NCBI RefSeq assembly: GCF_000688395.1
Contig: NZ_JIAG01000010.1
Location: forward strand, 1 to 64,000
DNA from: Haematomicrobium sanguinis DSM 21259
GTDB lineage: Bacteria > Actinomycetota > Actinomycetes > Actinomycetales > Micrococcaceae
Direction: 5' to 3'
DNA: 64,000 nt
Below, piece after piece: positions 40,478 to 51,135 of the stretch. The notes beneath the pieces are model-generated. The model had not been told where the DNA came from. It saw only the letters and a list, made by a program, of their open reading frames with translations, and did not search any database. How positions within the stretch are numbered: the first letter of the stretch is position 1; each line of letters starts with the position of its first letter. The translations under genes and the position numbers were made by a program.

Positions 40478-43234
40478 TTACAGCTCCGAGGCGGGCACTC
40501 CGACGCCGAAAATCAGCGGCTCAGCGGCGTCCTTCTTCGGCTCGGCGGCCTTGGGCGCTTCGGCTTTGCTCGTGTGCACAGCGGTTCCATTTGCTGACGC
40601 ATCGTTACTGACCTGAACCGTCGTGACCTGGGCGGTCTCGGCGTTGCCTTGGGCGCTTCCAGCGGCCCGGCGGCGCCGGGGCTTACGTGCCGGACGGCCG
40701 GACTCGCCGGATGCGCCCTGTTCGCGCTCCCCCATCGCCGCGCTCAGCGTTTCGAGAGTAACGTCAGGAGCCGCGCTGCCGTCGGCACCGCTCGAAGCAC
40801 CCCGGTCCGAGGTGCCCTCCGGTGCGGAAGGCGCGGTCTCGCCGTCGTGCTTAACCGGGATTTCTACCACGTCATCGCCAAAGGTGATGACCGGGCGCTT
40901 TTCGGTGGAGTCGCCGTCCTGCTCGCCATCGTGGTCATGCTCGTGGGCGTGCGCGGTCGCGGCGGCGATGTTGGCCAGCGCGGCGCGAGCGGCCTCAGCC
41001 TTGGCCTGCGCCTCGGCGTCCTGGGGCTCGGCGGGCGCCTCGGCAGCGTTGTCCTTGCTCTTACGATTGCGGCGGCGCTCGTTGCGCGAGGGCTTTTCGC
41101 TGCGCGGCTGATGCGGGGACTCCTCACTGACGTGGCGGTGGTGGTTGACCGGCTCGTCATAGGTGACCATGCCGCGTCCCTGGCATTCGCTGCACTGTTC
41201 GCCGAAGACTTCCAGCAGGCCGGTGCCCATGCGCTTGCGCGTCATTTGGACGAGGCCGAGCGAGGTGACCTCGGCGACCTGGTGTTTGGTGCGGTCGCGG
41301 CCCAGGCACTCGACGAGTCGGCGGAGCACCAGGTCTCGGTTGGACTCCAATACCATGTCGATGAAGTCGATGACGATGATGCCGCCGATGTCGCGCAGGC
41401 GCAGTTGGCGGACCACCTCTTCGGCGGCCTCGAGGTTGTTTTTCGTGACGGTTTCTTCCAGGTTGCCGCCGCTGCCGGTGAATTTGCCGGTGTTCACGTC
41501 CACCACGGTCATGGCTTCGGTGCGGTCAATCACCAGCGAACCGCCCGAAGGCAGGTACACCTTGCGGTCCAGGGCCTTCTTGATCTGCTCGTCGATGCGC
41601 TTGGCTTCGAAGACGTCCTGATCCCCGGTCCACTTTTCCAGGCGGCCCACGAGGTCCGGCGCCACGTACATGACGTAGGCCTCGATGGTGTCCCAGGCGT
41701 TATCGCCCTCGACAATGAGCTTGGAGAAGTCCTCGTTGAACACGTCGCGGACCACCTTGATGGTCAGGTCCGGTTCGCTGTGCAGGAGTTCGGGGGCGAG
41801 GGTCTTCTTGGAATTCGCCTTCTCCTCGATGCCTTCCCACTGGGCGCGCAGGCGGTTGATGTCATTGGTGAGCTCTTCTTCGCTCGCGCCCTCGGCGGCG
41901 GTGCGCACGATCACACCGGCGTCCTCGGGGAGGCGATCCTTCAGGATCTTCTTCAGCCGATTTCGCTCCACATCCGGGAGTTTGCGGGAAATACCGGTCA
42001 TCGAGCCACCCGGAACAAACACCAGGTAGCGGCCCGGAAGCGAGATTTGGCTGGTCAGGCGTGCGCCCTTGTGCCCGACGGGGTCCTTAGTTACCTGAAC
42101 AAGGACCGAGTCGCCGCTCTTCAAGGCGGACTCGATCTTGCGCGGCTTGCCATCCAGCTGGACGAGGTCCCAGTTCACCTCGCCGGCGTAGAGCACGGCG
42201 TTGCGGCCCTTGCCGATATCCACGAACGCGGCCTCCATGGAGGGCAGTACGTTCTGTACCTTGCCAAGGTAGACGTTGCCGATCAGCGAGTCTTGCTGGG
42301 TCTTGGACACAAAGTGCTCGGCGAGAATGCCGTCTTCCAACACGCCAATCTGGATGCGGTCGGCACGCTCGCGCACAATCATCTGGCGGTCTACCGACTC
42401 GCGGCGTGCCAAGAATTCGGCTTCGGTAATGACTTGGCGGCGGCGGCCGGAATCGCGGGACTCGCGGCGGCGCTGCTTCTTGGCTTCTAGGCGGGTTGAA
42501 CCCTTGACCCCGACAACCTGATCGGGGGCGTTGTCCGAATGCGTGCGCGGCGCGCGCACCCGGGTGACGGTGCCTGGCGGGTCATCGTCCAGACCGCCGA
42601 CGAGCTCAATATCGGCGTCTCCACGGCGACGGCGGCGGCGACGCTTGGACGAAGTTTCCGACGCGCCCTCCTCCCCTGGAGTGTCCTGGCCGTTGTCCTT
42701 GCCTTCTGCCCCGGCGTCCTTTTCGCCCGAGCCGTTCGCGCCCTCACCGTCGTCGGTGTTCTTGCGGGCGTTGCGGCGCTGGCGGCGGGATTTGTTGCTT
42801 TGAGAGGAATTGTCGCGCTCGGCACCATCACGGCCTGAGTCCTCGCGAGTCTTGGCGTCTTCGGCGGAATCGCTCTCGGTGTTGTCGCTACGATCGCTCT
42901 TGGGCGAGTCCACCTTTTTGGGCTCGCGCTTCGGGCGCGGAGGGATCGCGCTCAGGTCTGGCGCTTGGAACAAAAGGGAAAAGGTATCGGCCGGCGCGGC
43001 AGCCTCCGCAGGCTCGGCGGTCTCGCTCTCGGCCGCTACCGGGCCGGCAGCTTCGCTGTGGCTTCCCCCGCTAACGGATGCGGCGTCGGGAAGCTGATCA
43101 TCGCCGTCGTTCTTCTTTTTGCGCTTGGGCTTTTTCTTTGGCGCGTCCTCCGCGCTCTTCTTGCGCTTCTTCGGCGCGGACTCGGCCGCGGGGGCCTCGA
43201 TCGTCTGGTTGTCCGACTCTTCGGAAGTATTCAT
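40478..43234 (-). CDS. rne: Ribonuclease E/G family endoribonuclease
   Basis: 918 aa. A long charged N-terminal region (about 280 residues with KKRKK and a run of Arg, SKRRRRRRRGDAD) precedes the catalytic core. The core has S1 domain ILAEHFVSKTQQDSLIGNVYLGKV, ARLTSQISLPGRYLVFVPG, the catalytic acids in VVDVNTGKFTG and IVIDFIDM, and the Zn-link CSECQGRGM. An Ala/Glu-rich tail follows. This N-extended layout is normal for actinobacterial RNase E. It processes rRNA and mRNA, probably as a tetramer joined by the Zn-link cysteines. Confidence 0.95.
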   Translation of the reverse strand: MNTSEESDNQTIEAPAAESAPKKRKKSAEDAPKKKPKRKKKNDGDDQLPDAASVSGGSHSEAAGPVAAESETAEPAEAAAPADTFSLLFQAPDLSAIPPRPKREPKKVDSPKSDRSDNTESDSAEDAKTREDSGRDGAERDNSSQSNKSRRQRRNARKNTDDGEGANGSGEKDAGAEGKDNGQDTPGEEGASETSSKRRRRRRRGDADIELVGGLDDDPPGTVTRVRAPRTHSDNAPDQVVGVKGSTRLEAKKQRRRESRDSGRRRQVITEAEFLARRESVDRQMIVRERADRIQIGVLEDGILAEHFVSKTQQDSLIGNVYLGKVQNVLPSMEAAFVDIGKGRNAVLYAGEVNWDLVQLDGKPRKIESALKSGDSVLVQVTKDPVGHKGARLTSQISLPGRYLVFVPGGSMTGISRKLPDVERNRLKKILKDRLPEDAGVIVRTAAEGASEEELTNDINRLRAQWEGIEEKANSKKTLAPELLHSEPDLTIKVVRDVFNEDFSKLIVEGDNAWDTIEAYVMYVAPDLVGRLEKWTGDQDVFEAKRIDEQIKKALDRKVYLPSGGSLVIDRTEAMTVVDVNTGKFTGSGGNLEETVTKNNLEAAEEVVRQLRLRDIGGIIVIDFIDMVLESNRDLVLRRLVECLGRDRTKHQVAEVTSLGLVQMTRKRMGTGLLEVFGEQCSECQGRGMVTYDEPVNHHRHVSEESPHQPRSEKPSRNERRRNRKSKDNAAEAPAEPQDAEAQAKAEAARAALANIAAATAHAHEHDHDGEQDGDSTEKRPVITFGDDVVEIPVKHDGETAPSAPEGTSDRGASSGADGSAAPDVTLETLSAAMGEREQGASGESGRPARKPRRRRAAGSAQGNAETAQVTTVQVSNDASANGTAVHTSKAEAPKAAEPKKDAAEPLIFGVGVPASEL

Positions 43235-43614
43235 CTATAAATCTCCAAGTCCCCAATGCCGCGCCACACCACGCATCAAGGCGTTATCGGTGAGGTCAGG
43301 CCCGGGGCCGCGGCACTCGCCGGAAGTCATGTCTGCTCGCGCGCCACAATATGCGTGCGGTGGCAGGCCGATAGCGGGAGGAGTCGTTGTCTCTCGACTG
43401 AACAAAGCCGCGCGGATCAGGTGGTCTCCGTCCTCGGAGCCTCTCACCAAAGCATCGCGCTGCTCAAAAGCTATCGGGGCGTTCGGGGCGTGTGGACCCC
43501 GTTCGCTCCTAGTCATTGTCTCACACCGAGGTGACATTGGCGGCGAAGCTGGGCGCCGGGTTCGATTTCGTTGGATATAATCGGGGCAGTTGACGCGAAA
43601 ATCCAGGAGATCAT
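43235..43614. other. 380-bp divergent region between rne and the VKOR gene
   Basis: No gene seen. A TATAAT hexamer at 43576-43581 lies 33 bp before the VKOR GTG and is a plausible -10 site, though no good -35 was found. The rest should contain the rne promoter and 5' leader. Long leaders are usual for rne because of autoregulation. Confidence 0.5.
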
Positions 43615-44325
43615 GTGAGCAAGGGCAAGTCACGTTCCACGCAAGGCGTAAAGCACGACGGCGATACTCGCCTTTCTCGCGCATCTTCCGCGGGCACCGA
43701 GGTGCTGGAGCGCTCCGGTTCGGATGAGGCGTCTTTGCCATGGTTCGCGCGGGCGAGGGGCACGGCGTGGATGTTGTTAGTGACCGGCGTGGTGGCGTGG
43801 CTGGCGTCCGGCGAACTGGTGCTGGAGCGGTTGCGGCTATACGAGAATTCCGAGTACGTCACCTCCTGCGACATCAACCCGTGGGTTTCCTGCGGCTCGG
43901 TGATGGAACGCTGGCAGGCCGCGCTGTTTGGTTTCCCGAATCCGCTCTTGGGGATTGTCGGCTTCGCCATCATCATTACCATTGCGATGGCGCTCTTTGC
44001 CCGTGCCCGCTTTGCCCGCTGGTATTGGTGGGGAATTCAGGTGGGTGTCACGCTCGCGATGGCATTCATTGTGTGGCTGTGGAGCCAGGCGCTCTTCGAT
44101 ATTGCGATTCTGTGCATCTACTGCATGATCGTGTGGGCGATGATGATTCCGATGTTCCTGCTCGTCACGTTCCGGAACATCATTCACGGAGTGATTCCGG
44201 CGTCTGCTGGTGTGAAGCGGTTTGTCGGCGACTGGGCGATGCTCATGGTGGTATTGGTCTGGCTCGCGACCGCGGCCAGCGTACTCATCCGTTTCTTCCC
44301 AATGTTCTTCGGTAGCGGTTCCTAA
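43615..44325 (+). CDS. Vitamin K epoxide reductase (VKOR) family membrane protein
   Basis: 236 aa. After a charged cytoplasmic tail come four or five TM helices. The VKOR residues are present: the loop Cys pair in VTSCDINPWVSCGSVMERWQ and the membrane redox pair in IAILCIYCMIVWAMM. It reoxidises a DsbA-like partner using quinone to make disulphides outside the membrane. The GTG at 43615 has AGGAG about 9 nt upstream. The N-terminal tail (KHDGDTRLS) is encoded by a copy of GCACGACGGCGATACTCGCC (43653-43672). Confidence 0.9.
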   Translation: MSKGKSRSTQGVKHDGDTRLSRASSAGTEVLERSGSDEASLPWFARARGTAWMLLVTGVVAWLASGELVLERLRLYENSEYVTSCDINPWVSCGSVMERWQAALFGFPNPLLGIVGFAIIITIAMALFARARFARWYWWGIQVGVTLAMAFIVWLWSQALFDIAILCIYCMIVWAMMIPMFLLVTFRNIIHGVIPASAGVKRFVGDWAMLMVVLVWLATAASVLIRFFPMFFGSGS

Positions 44326-44397
44326 GCTTTCTGCTACGTTTGGCGCGAATGCGTCGCGGGACTCTCGTGGTACGCCTTTTCCGTTCCGCACACCACT

Positions 44398-44460
44398 CCG
44401 CCGTTAGACACATCTGCACGTAATTCCTGATCAATTACGTGCAGATGTGTCTAACGGCGG
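44398..44460. terminator. Perfect 28-bp hairpin between convergent VKOR gene and ndk
   Basis: Arms 44398-44425 (CCGCCGTTAGACACATCTGC...) and 44433-44460 are exact complements with a 7-nt loop CCTGATC. There is no T-tract on either side. Probably a bidirectional terminator. The next 19 bases complete a 23-mer (44457-44479) found also at 344-366. Confidence 0.8.
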
Positions 44461-44483
44461 TACGGGGATGTGAAACGAGGGGG

Positions 44484-44900
44484 TTAGGCGAACCAGATCG
44501 CGATCTCGCGCACGGCAGACTCGACCGAGTCGGAGCCGTGCACCAGGTTCTTTTGGACCTTCTCGCCCCAGTCCCGGCCAAAGTCGCCGCGGATACTTCC
44601 GGGTGCAGCGGTGGTCGGGTCGGTTGCCCCAGCCAGAGTACGGAATCCTTCGATGACGCGCTCGCCCTCGAAAATCGCGGCCACGACCGGGCCGGACATC
44701 ATGAACTCGACCAGCGGCTCGTAAAACGGCTTGCCCTCATGCTCGGCGTAGTGTGCGGCGAGCATCTCCCGGGTCGCGTTGACCTTCTTCAGTTCGGCAA
44801 GTGTGTAGCCCTTTTGCTCGACACGGGCGAGTATCTGCCCGGTCAGGTTGCGCTCTACGCCATCGGGCTTGACCAACACGAGCGTACGTTCGGTGCTCAC
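44484..44900 (-). CDS. ndk: Nucleoside diphosphate kinase
   Basis: 138 aa: TERTLVLVKPDGVERNLTGQI, then the active-site His in KNLVHGSDSVESAVREIAIWF. It equalises nucleoside triphosphate pools. Start GTG 44900 has SD AAGGAG 5 nt upstream; longer in-frame starts (to 45095) lie in the next gene. It follows DUF4233 and folC in the usual actinobacterial order. Confidence 0.97.
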   Translation of the reverse strand: MSTERTLVLVKPDGVERNLTGQILARVEQKGYTLAELKKVNATREMLAAHYAEHEGKPFYEPLVEFMMSGPVVAAIFEGERVIEGFRTLAGATDPTTAAPGSIRGDFGRDWGEKVQKNLVHGSDSVESAVREIAIWFA

Positions 44901-44940
44901 AGTTCTCCTTAAGTTCTTCAGTTCAGGGTTCGGAATTAGT

Positions 44941-45402
44941 TTAGGGGGAAACGGGCGGCGGCGCGTCTTTGGGTCCCGTGCCGCGCTTGCCCAACGCTTC
45001 CTCTTGCGCGGCGCGTTCCTTGTTTTCCCGGTCCAGGCGCTTTCCGGTGACCACGGCGTACCACCAGGCGCCGGCGAACATGGCACCGACCACAAACATC
45101 ATCGGTTCCACGAATCCGAGCGCAATCAGCAGCACCTGGAGAATCCAGCCAAGCGCGGTCCCCCACGGTTTTGTCAGGAAAGCGCAGGACGCAATGAGCA
45201 CGCCGGAGAATAGCAATCCGTCGATGATGATGACGGGACCGGGAATCATGTCCTGGCGGAGCCCAAAGGACACCAGCGTTGCGAAAAACACGACAAACGC
45301 TTCCAGCGTCAGCACCGCCGAGGCGAACATGACATAAATGCTGCGCGGCTTCTTCGGCTGATCGGGACGCCACTCGCGTTGCGCCTTGGTTTGGCGTACC
45401 AC
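44941..45402 (-). CDS. DUF4233 membrane protein
   Basis: 153 aa with four TM helices: SAVLTLEAFVVFFATLVSFG, GPVIIIDGLLFSGVLIASCAF, LGWILQVLLIALGFVEP and FVVGAMFAGAWWYAVV. This DUF4233 protein is almost always between folC and ndk in Actinobacteria; function unknown. Its GTG overlaps the folC stop as TAGTG, so it is translationally coupled. Confidence 0.9.
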   Translation of the reverse strand: MVRQTKAQREWRPDQPKKPRSIYVMFASAVLTLEAFVVFFATLVSFGLRQDMIPGPVIIIDGLLFSGVLIASCAFLTKPWGTALGWILQVLLIALGFVEPMMFVVGAMFAGAWWYAVVTGKRLDRENKERAAQEEALGKRGTGPKDAPPPVSP

Positions 45403-46775
45403 TAGGAATCCTCTCCCGGACGCACCAACAGGGTACGCGCCTCGCCCACCACCGTGATAGAACCGGTGATCAAGACCCCAGAGGCCAGGTCACCGGTCGC
45501 TTCGGCCAACTGCACCGAGGTTTCAATGGCGGTGTCCAACCGCTCTGCGACCTGCACCTGATCCGCGGGGAACCCCGCCTCGACCGCGAAGCGCACCAGA
45601 TCCTCGGCCGGAATCGCGCGCGGTGAGGAGGATTGCGTGACCACCACGTCTCGGATCAGTTCGCCTAGCTCTTCGGCGAACGCCGCAAAAATGGCTGCAG
45701 GATCCTTCTCCTGCAGAATCCCAATCACCAGCACCAGGGCAGAGAAATCGAAGGACTCGGCAATCGCGCGGGCGGTGGCGCGGGCCCCAGCCTCGTTGTG
45801 TGCGGCATCCACAATCATGGTCGGCGCCGTGCGGACAACCTCTAAGCGACCGGGGCTTGTCACGTTGCGCATTGCCTCGCGGACTGCCTCGACATCCAAC
45901 TCCGTGTCGCCGCCACCGATAAATGCCTCGACCGCGGCAATCGCCGTCGCCGCGTTCTGCGCTTGGTGCTCTCCCAGCAACGGCAGCAAAATATCGGTGT
46001 ATCTCCCTGCCAGACCGTCGACGGTGATCTGCTGTCCGCCAACCCCGGGCAACCGGGATTCTACGCCGAAATCCACGCTTTCGAAGGCGTGCGGGACGCC
46101 GAGTTCGGTCGATTTCTCCAGCAGAATTTCGGCCGCGCCCACCGGTTGCACAGCGCTCACCAAATACCCAGCGGGCTTCACAATTCCGGCTTTTTCGGCG
46201 GCGATATCCTCCACGGTATCGCCCAGCAAGTCCGTGTGATCCAGGCTGATCGGCGTCACTACCGACACCTTGCCGTCCATCACGTTGGTCGCATCGGTAA
46301 TCCCGCCGAGGCCCACCTCAATGACCGCCACGTCCACCGGAGCGTCGGCGAAAATAGCGATTCCGAGGATCGTCAACGCTTCAAAGTAGGTGATACGGGG
46401 TTGACCGGCCGCTACCAATTCGGCATCGACCATATCCAGAATGGGGCTGATCTCATCCCAGACTCGCACAAAGGTTTCATCCGACACGGGCGAACCATCA
46501 ATGCTGATTCGCTCGGTCACCCGGCTCAGATGCGGCGAGGTGTAGCGTCCGGTGCGCAATCCGAGAGCCAGGAACAGTTGCTCGATCATGCGCGCAGTTG
46601 ACGTCTTGCCGTTGGTCCCGGTCAGATGCACCACCGGGAACGCCTTGTTCGGTTCGCCAAGCAACTCCATGGCGCGCCACATCGGTTCCATGCGCGCTTC
46701 CATCTTGTTCTCCGGCGCACGCGAGAGCAGTTGGCCGTAGACGCTCTCCACCGAGAATTCATCGATATCGCTCAT
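45402..46775 (-). CDS. folC: Dihydrofolate synthase/folylpolyglutamate synthase
   Basis: 457 aa. Mur-ligase-type ATPase: [93 protein letters not shown] and [13 protein letters not shown]. It adds glutamate to folates. The start overlaps the ileS stop as ATGA, giving the typical ileS-folC-DUF4233-ndk unit. Confidence 0.96.
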   Translation of the reverse strand: MSDIDEFSVESVYGQLLSRAPENKMEARMEPMWRAMELLGEPNKAFPVVHLTGTNGKTSTARMIEQLFLALGLRTGRYTSPHLSRVTERISIDGSPVSDETFVRVWDEISPILDMVDAELVAAGQPRITYFEALTILGIAIFADAPVDVAVIEVGLGGITDATNVMDGKVSVVTPISLDHTDLLGDTVEDIAAEKAGIVKPAGYLVSAVQPVGAAEILLEKSTELGVPHAFESVDFGVESRLPGVGGQQITVDGLAGRYTDILLPLLGEHQAQNAATAIAAVEAFIGGGDTELDVEAVREAMRNVTSPGRLEVVRTAPTMIVDAAHNEAGARATARAIAESFDFSALVLVIGILQEKDPAAIFAAFAEELGELIRDVVVTQSSSPRAIPAEDLVRFAVEAGFPADQVQVAERLDTAIETSVQLAEATGDLASGVLITGSITVVGEARTLLVRPGEDS

Positions 46776-49700
46776 GCCACTCTCACTTTCACGTTCGTCT
46801 TGCCTTCAGCACCGGCACCAGCAGCTTCCAGCACCAGTTCCACCGACAGTGTTTCACCCTTGACCAGTTCTGCGTGAGCCTGGACGGCCTCCATCACGCT
46901 CGAGGGACCCACCAGCCGCGTCACAATGCGATCGCTCACCTGCAAACCGGCATCCTTCCGGGCCTGCTGGATCAGCCGGATCGTATCCCGGGCCACGCCT
47001 TCCGCTTCCAGTTCCGGGCTCACCACGGTATCAAGCACCAGGAAACCACCTCCTGGCAGAACCGCCGCGGAGAAGGAGGCATCGCCGTCGTTCTCTACCT
47101 TGGTTTCCAGCGAATACTCCCCCGGCTCCAGCTCAAGTCCGCCAGCCACCACGGCGCCGGAATCGGAGACGCTCCAGTCCCCGCTCTTGGCATCCTTGAT
47201 GGCCTGCTGCACATCGCGGCCCAGGCGCGGCCCCGCGGCGCGCGCGTTGACCACCAGCTGCTGCGAAATACCGAAATCCGCGGGCGACGTCTCGGCCGCA
47301 TCCAGCACGCGCACATCCTTGACGTTGAGTTCGTCCGCGATGATCTCGCGCAGATCCGCGCCCAACCCGGAGGCGCCAGGCACCACCGCTGTCAGCGACG
47401 CGAGTGGCAAGCGCACCCGCAGCTTGGCGGCCTTGCGCAGCGCCAAACCTTGGGAGGCAATGGTCCGGGTCAACGTCATTGCGTCCACCAGTTCCGCGTC
47501 GCGTTGGAAATCGGCGGGATCGGGCCAATCGGTCAGGTGCACGCTGCGCTCACCGGTCAGCCCGCGCCACACCTGCTCGGCCAACAGCGGCAACAGCGGC
47601 GCAGCCACGCGCAACATTGTCTCCAGGGCCGTGTAAAGCGCGTCAAACGCGTCGGTCGACTCGTCGAAGAACCGCTGGCGCGAGCGGCGCACGTACCAGT
47701 TGGTGAGCACGTCCACGTAGGAGCGCAGGGCGTCTGCGGCGTTCGCAATGTTGTAGGCGTCTAGCTCCGCGCCCACGCGCTCCACCAGGTCCGCGGTCGC
47801 GGACATCAAAAACACGTCCAGCGGATCCGTGTAGCCGCTCCCGCGCCACTGCGCCTCATAACCGGCGCCGCCCGCCGCGGAATTCGTGTAGAGCGCAAAG
47901 AAGCTGTACACATTCCAGATGGGCAGCATCATGTGCCGCACGGCCTCGCGGATACCCTCCTCGGTGACAATAAAATTGCCGCCGCGCAGGATCGGCGATG
48001 ACATCAGATTCCACCGCACCGCATCCGAGCCGTACGTATCAAAGGACTCGTTGACGTCCGGGTAGTTGCCAAGCGACTTGGACGCCTTCAATCCGTCATT
48101 GCCCAAGATGATGCCGTGGCTGATCACGTTTTTGAAGCTTGGCCGGTCAAAGAGCGCGGTCGAGAGAATGTGCAACATGTAGAACCAGCCGCGCGTCTGG
48201 CCGATGTACTCGACAATGAAATCGGCCGGGTTATGCGTGTTGAACCAGTGCTCGTTTTCAAACGGGTAATGATTTTGCGCGTACGGCATGGAGCCCGAGT
48301 CGAACCACACGTCCATCACATCGCTGACGCGGCGCATCGTCGAGGTGCCGCTCGGGTCATCAGGGTTGGGGCGGGTCAGTTCGTCGATGAACGGGCGGTG
48401 CAGGTCGACGTTGCCGTTCGCGTCCACGGGCAGGCGCCCAAAATCGGCCTCGAGCTCGGCGAGCGAGCCGTACACGTCAACGCGCGGGAACTCGGGGTTG
48501 TCCGAGACCCACACCGGGATCGGGCTGCCCCAATACCGGTTGCGGCTGATCGACCAGTCGCGCGCGTTCTCCAGCCATTTGCCGAATTGGCCGTCCTTGA
48601 CGTTCTCCGGGATCCAGTTGATCTCTTGATTCAACTCGATCATGCGGTCCTTGAACTTGGTCACCTCGACAAACCACGAGGTCACAGCCTTGTATATCAG
48701 CGGGCGGCGGCAACGCCAGCAGTGCGGGTAGGAGTGCTCATAGCTGGCCTCGCGCACCAGCCGTCCAGCGTCCCGCAGATTGCGGATGATCGGCCGATTC
48801 GCGTCAAAAACCTGCAGCCCGACGATTTCGGCAAGCGGCCCCTCGCCAAACATCGGCAGGAACTTCGCCCCGTCATCCACGCTCAGGATCACCGGGATCC
48901 CGGCGGCCTCGCTGGAGCGCTGATCCTCTTCACCGTAGGCGGACGCCTGGTGGACAATGCCGGTACCGTCGGTGGTGCTGACGTAGTCCTCGGCGAGGAC
49001 TTGCCAGGCGTTTTCGGTGCCCCACTTCTCGGTGTCCTGGTAGTAATCCCACAGCGGCTGGTATTTCAGGCCGGCTAAGTCCCGGCCCAGGTAGTGACGT
49101 ACGACGGCGTTGCTCGCCTCCTCGGGGTCGGCGAAACCGAGGTCCTTCGCGTAGTTAGCGACGAGGTCTTGGGCCAACAAATATTGTTTGCCATCCGGCG
49201 CCTGGACAAGGGCATAGCTGATGTCTCGGCCGACCGCAGCGGAAAAGTTCGTTGGGAGGGTCCATGGGGTGGTGGTCCACGCCAGCAGGTTCACTCCCTC
49301 GAGTTCTTGATCGAGCGCGTGGCCGGAGGCAAGGATCGGAAAGGTGACCGTGACCGAAGGGTCCTGGCGCATCTGATAGACGTCATCATCCATGCGCAAC
49401 TCATGGTTGGACAGCGGCGTCTCATCATTCCAGCAGTACGGCAGAACCCGGTAGCCGTTATAGACCAGTCCCTTTTTATACAGTTCCTTGAACGCCCAAA
49501 GCACGGACTCCATGAATTCGACGTTCATGGTCTTGTAGTCGTTGTCGAAGTCCACCCAGCGCGCCTGGCGGTTCACGTAGGCTCGCCACTGGTCGGCGTA
49601 TTCCATGACGGATTCGCGGGCCTTGGCGTTGAATTTGTCGATGCCCATTTCTTCGATTTGGGCTTTATCGCTCATGCCCAGTTGCTTCATGGCTTCCAAT

Positions 49701-50071
49701 TCGGCGGGCAGCCCGTGCGTGTCCCAGCCGAAACGGCGCTCCACGCGGTGCCCGCGCTGAGTTTGGTAGCGGCCAATCAGGTCCTTGGCGTATCCGGTCA
49801 AGAGATGGCCGTAGTGCGGCAGGCCGTTGGCGAAGGGTGGGCCGTCATAGAACACGAACTCGTTGGCGCCGTCGGTGCCCGCATCGCGGTTGTCAATGCT
49901 CGCCTGGAAGGTATTGTCCTTGGCCCAGTAATCCAGGACGCCGACTTCGATGACCGGGAACTCGGGGCGCGTGAAAGATGAGCCCACAGCCGAGGTGTTG
50001 ACCTTGGGGTAAATATTCGCGCTGGCGGCAGGGGCAGCGGTTTCAGAGACGTGCGGTTCGGTGGTGGTCAT
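46772..50071 (-). CDS. ileS: Isoleucyl-tRNA synthetase
   Basis: 1099 aa. The HIGH motif appears as [15 protein letters not shown], the editing domain contains [18 protein letters not shown], and the KMSKS motif as [13 protein letters not shown]. The anticodon-binding region and a long C-terminal domain follow. The KASKS form and length resemble the IleRS2/eukaryote-like type, which in other bacteria tolerates mupirocin; this is a family inference. Start 50071 lies after the T-box leader; the in-frame ATG at 50155 falls inside the conserved T-box sequence and is rejected. Confidence 0.96.
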   Translation of the reverse strand: MTTTEPHVSETAAPAASANIYPKVNTSAVGSSFTRPEFPVIEVGVLDYWAKDNTFQASIDNRDAGTDGANEFVFYDGPPFANGLPHYGHLLTGYAKDLIGRYQTQRGHRVERRFGWDTHGLPAELEAMKQLGMSDKAQIEEMGIDKFNAKARESVMEYADQWRAYVNRQARWVDFDNDYKTMNVEFMESVLWAFKELYKKGLVYNGYRVLPYCWNDETPLSNHELRMDDDVYQMRQDPSVTVTFPILASGHALDQELEGVNLLAWTTTPWTLPTNFSAAVGRDISYALVQAPDGKQYLLAQDLVANYAKDLGFADPEEASNAVVRHYLGRDLAGLKYQPLWDYYQDTEKWGTENAWQVLAEDYVSTTDGTGIVHQASAYGEEDQRSSEAAGIPVILSVDDGAKFLPMFGEGPLAEIVGLQVFDANRPIIRNLRDAGRLVREASYEHSYPHCWRCRRPLIYKAVTSWFVEVTKFKDRMIELNQEINWIPENVKDGQFGKWLENARDWSISRNRYWGSPIPVWVSDNPEFPRVDVYGSLAELEADFGRLPVDANGNVDLHRPFIDELTRPNPDDPSGTSTMRRVSDVMDVWFDSGSMPYAQNHYPFENEHWFNTHNPADFIVEYIGQTRGWFYMLHILSTALFDRPSFKNVISHGIILGNDGLKASKSLGNYPDVNESFDTYGSDAVRWNLMSSPILRGGNFIVTEEGIREAVRHMMLPIWNVYSFFALYTNSAAGGAGYEAQWRGSGYTDPLDVFLMSATADLVERVGAELDAYNIANAADALRSYVDVLTNWYVRRSRQRFFDESTDAFDALYTALETMLRVAAPLLPLLAEQVWRGLTGERSVHLTDWPDPADFQRDAELVDAMTLTRTIASQGLALRKAAKLRVRLPLASLTAVVPGASGLGADLREIIADELNVKDVRVLDAAETSPADFGISQQLVVNARAAGPRLGRDVQQAIKDAKSGDWSVSDSGAVVAGGLELEPGEYSLETKVENDGDASFSAAVLPGGGFLVLDTVVSPELEAEGVARDTIRLIQQARKDAGLQVSDRIVTRLVGPSSVMEAVQAHAELVKGETLSVELVLEAAGAGAEGKTNVKVRVA

Positions 50072-50100
50072 CGTACTTCCAAAGGACGCGGGTTGTCTTG

Positions 50101-50315
50101 GGGAACGTGAGGACGAGACTGCCAACCACATGCGGTTGGTGACCCGCGGTACCACCTCTGTTGTCGCCGTCGTACCTCTTGTATTCAGGCGACCACTTAT
50201 TTGCTGCTGTGACGGGCTTACCCGTCCGGTTCTACTGGGGCGCCGCGAAAGTAAAAGCGGGGCCGGTTCTTCCGGATGCTCGCCGGTGATTGCCGGGTCA
50301 ACGCGCGTGCTTACA
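50101..50315 (-). promoter_or_regulatory. T-box leader controlling ileS
   Basis: On the minus strand the T-box core TGGTACCGCGG lies at 50144-50154, preceded by AAGTGGTCGCC and a stem III-like region. A CCAACC/GGTTGG hairpin follows. Two ATC triplets (50275-50277 and 50288-50290) are candidates for the isoleucine specifier. Actinobacterial ileS T-boxes act on translation: uncharged tRNA-Ile frees the SD. No terminator T-run is present, consistent with that mode. Confidence 0.88.
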
Positions 50316-50320
50316 GTGTA

Positions 50321-51091
50321 TCAGCGCGGCTCGCGTCGAATGACCTTGTGCTGGGCCGCTTGCGCTAGGGGCCGAATGACGATTTCGTCGAGGTTCACGT
50401 GATGCGGGAGTTCCAGGGCATAGGTGACGACGTCGGCGACGTCCTCGCCGGTCAGCGGCTTGTCGACGCCCCGATAGATTTTGTCCGCCTTCTCCTGAGA
50501 CCCCAGTCGCATCAGCGAGAATTCGGGCGTATGAACCATGCCCGGAAGTACCTCAATGACGCGAATATTGTGTTCGACCTCCTCCAGGCGCAGCGCCCGG
50601 GTGATGGCGCGTTCGCCCCATTTCGCGGCGTTGTAGCCGGCGCCGCCCTCATAGCCGGCCAGCGCAGCGGTGGAGGTGAGGTTGAGGATGGTGCCGTTCC
50701 CGTGGTCGCGGAGCATGGGCAGGAACGCGCGTGTCAATTTCATGGTGCCGATTACATTGACCCGGTACATCCATTCCCAGTCCTCGGTTTTCGCATCCGC
50801 GATCCAGTCTTGGCCGCGGGCGCCGCCGGCGATGTTGACGAGTGAGTCGATGCCGCCGTGATCGGTGACGGTCTTGAGGATGCGCTCGACGTCGGCGTCT
50901 TCGGTGATGTCGCCCGGGACTTCGATGGCGCCGGTTTCTTCGGCAAGCGCGGCAATGCGCTCGGCGCGCCGGGCGGTAGCGAAAACCGTCCAGCCGTTTT
51001 TACGTAGCTGGCGGACGGTTGCTTCGCCGATGCCGGTGCTCGCGCCGGTGACCAATGCCGAACGTTGGGTGCGAGATGCGTTTTCAGTCAT
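50321..51091 (-). CDS. Short-chain dehydrogenase/reductase
   Basis: 256 aa. Rossmann motif ALVTGASTGIGEATV, NIAGG, and the catalytic LTSTAALAGYEGGAGYNAAKWG with the Ser-Tyr-Lys triad. It oxidises or reduces an alcohol/carbonyl with NAD(P). Substrate unknown. The stop lies right at the beginning of the ileS T-box leader, so the ileS promoter must overlap the end of this gene or transcription reads through. Confidence 0.87.
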   Translation of the reverse strand: MTENASRTQRSALVTGASTGIGEATVRQLRKNGWTVFATARRAERIAALAEETGAIEVPGDITEDADVERILKTVTDHGGIDSLVNIAGGARGQDWIADAKTEDWEWMYRVNVIGTMKLTRAFLPMLRDHGNGTILNLTSTAALAGYEGGAGYNAAKWGERAITRALRLEEVEHNIRVIEVLPGMVHTPEFSLMRLGSQEKADKIYRGVDKPLTGEDVADVVTYALELPHHVNLDEIVIRPLAQAAQHKVIRREPR

Positions 51092-51135
51092 AGTTCTAGC
51101 GTAAAACTAGTTCGACAGCATGAAACAATAGATGC

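Noticed and set aside
40649-42490. 613-codon open frame on the plus strand opposite rne
   Set aside because: It mirrors the codon pattern of RNase E in a high-GC genome, has no SD and no recognisable domain.
50072-50155. Longer start (ATG 50155) for ileS
   Set aside because: Lies in the conserved T-box sequence, which must be untranslated RNA.
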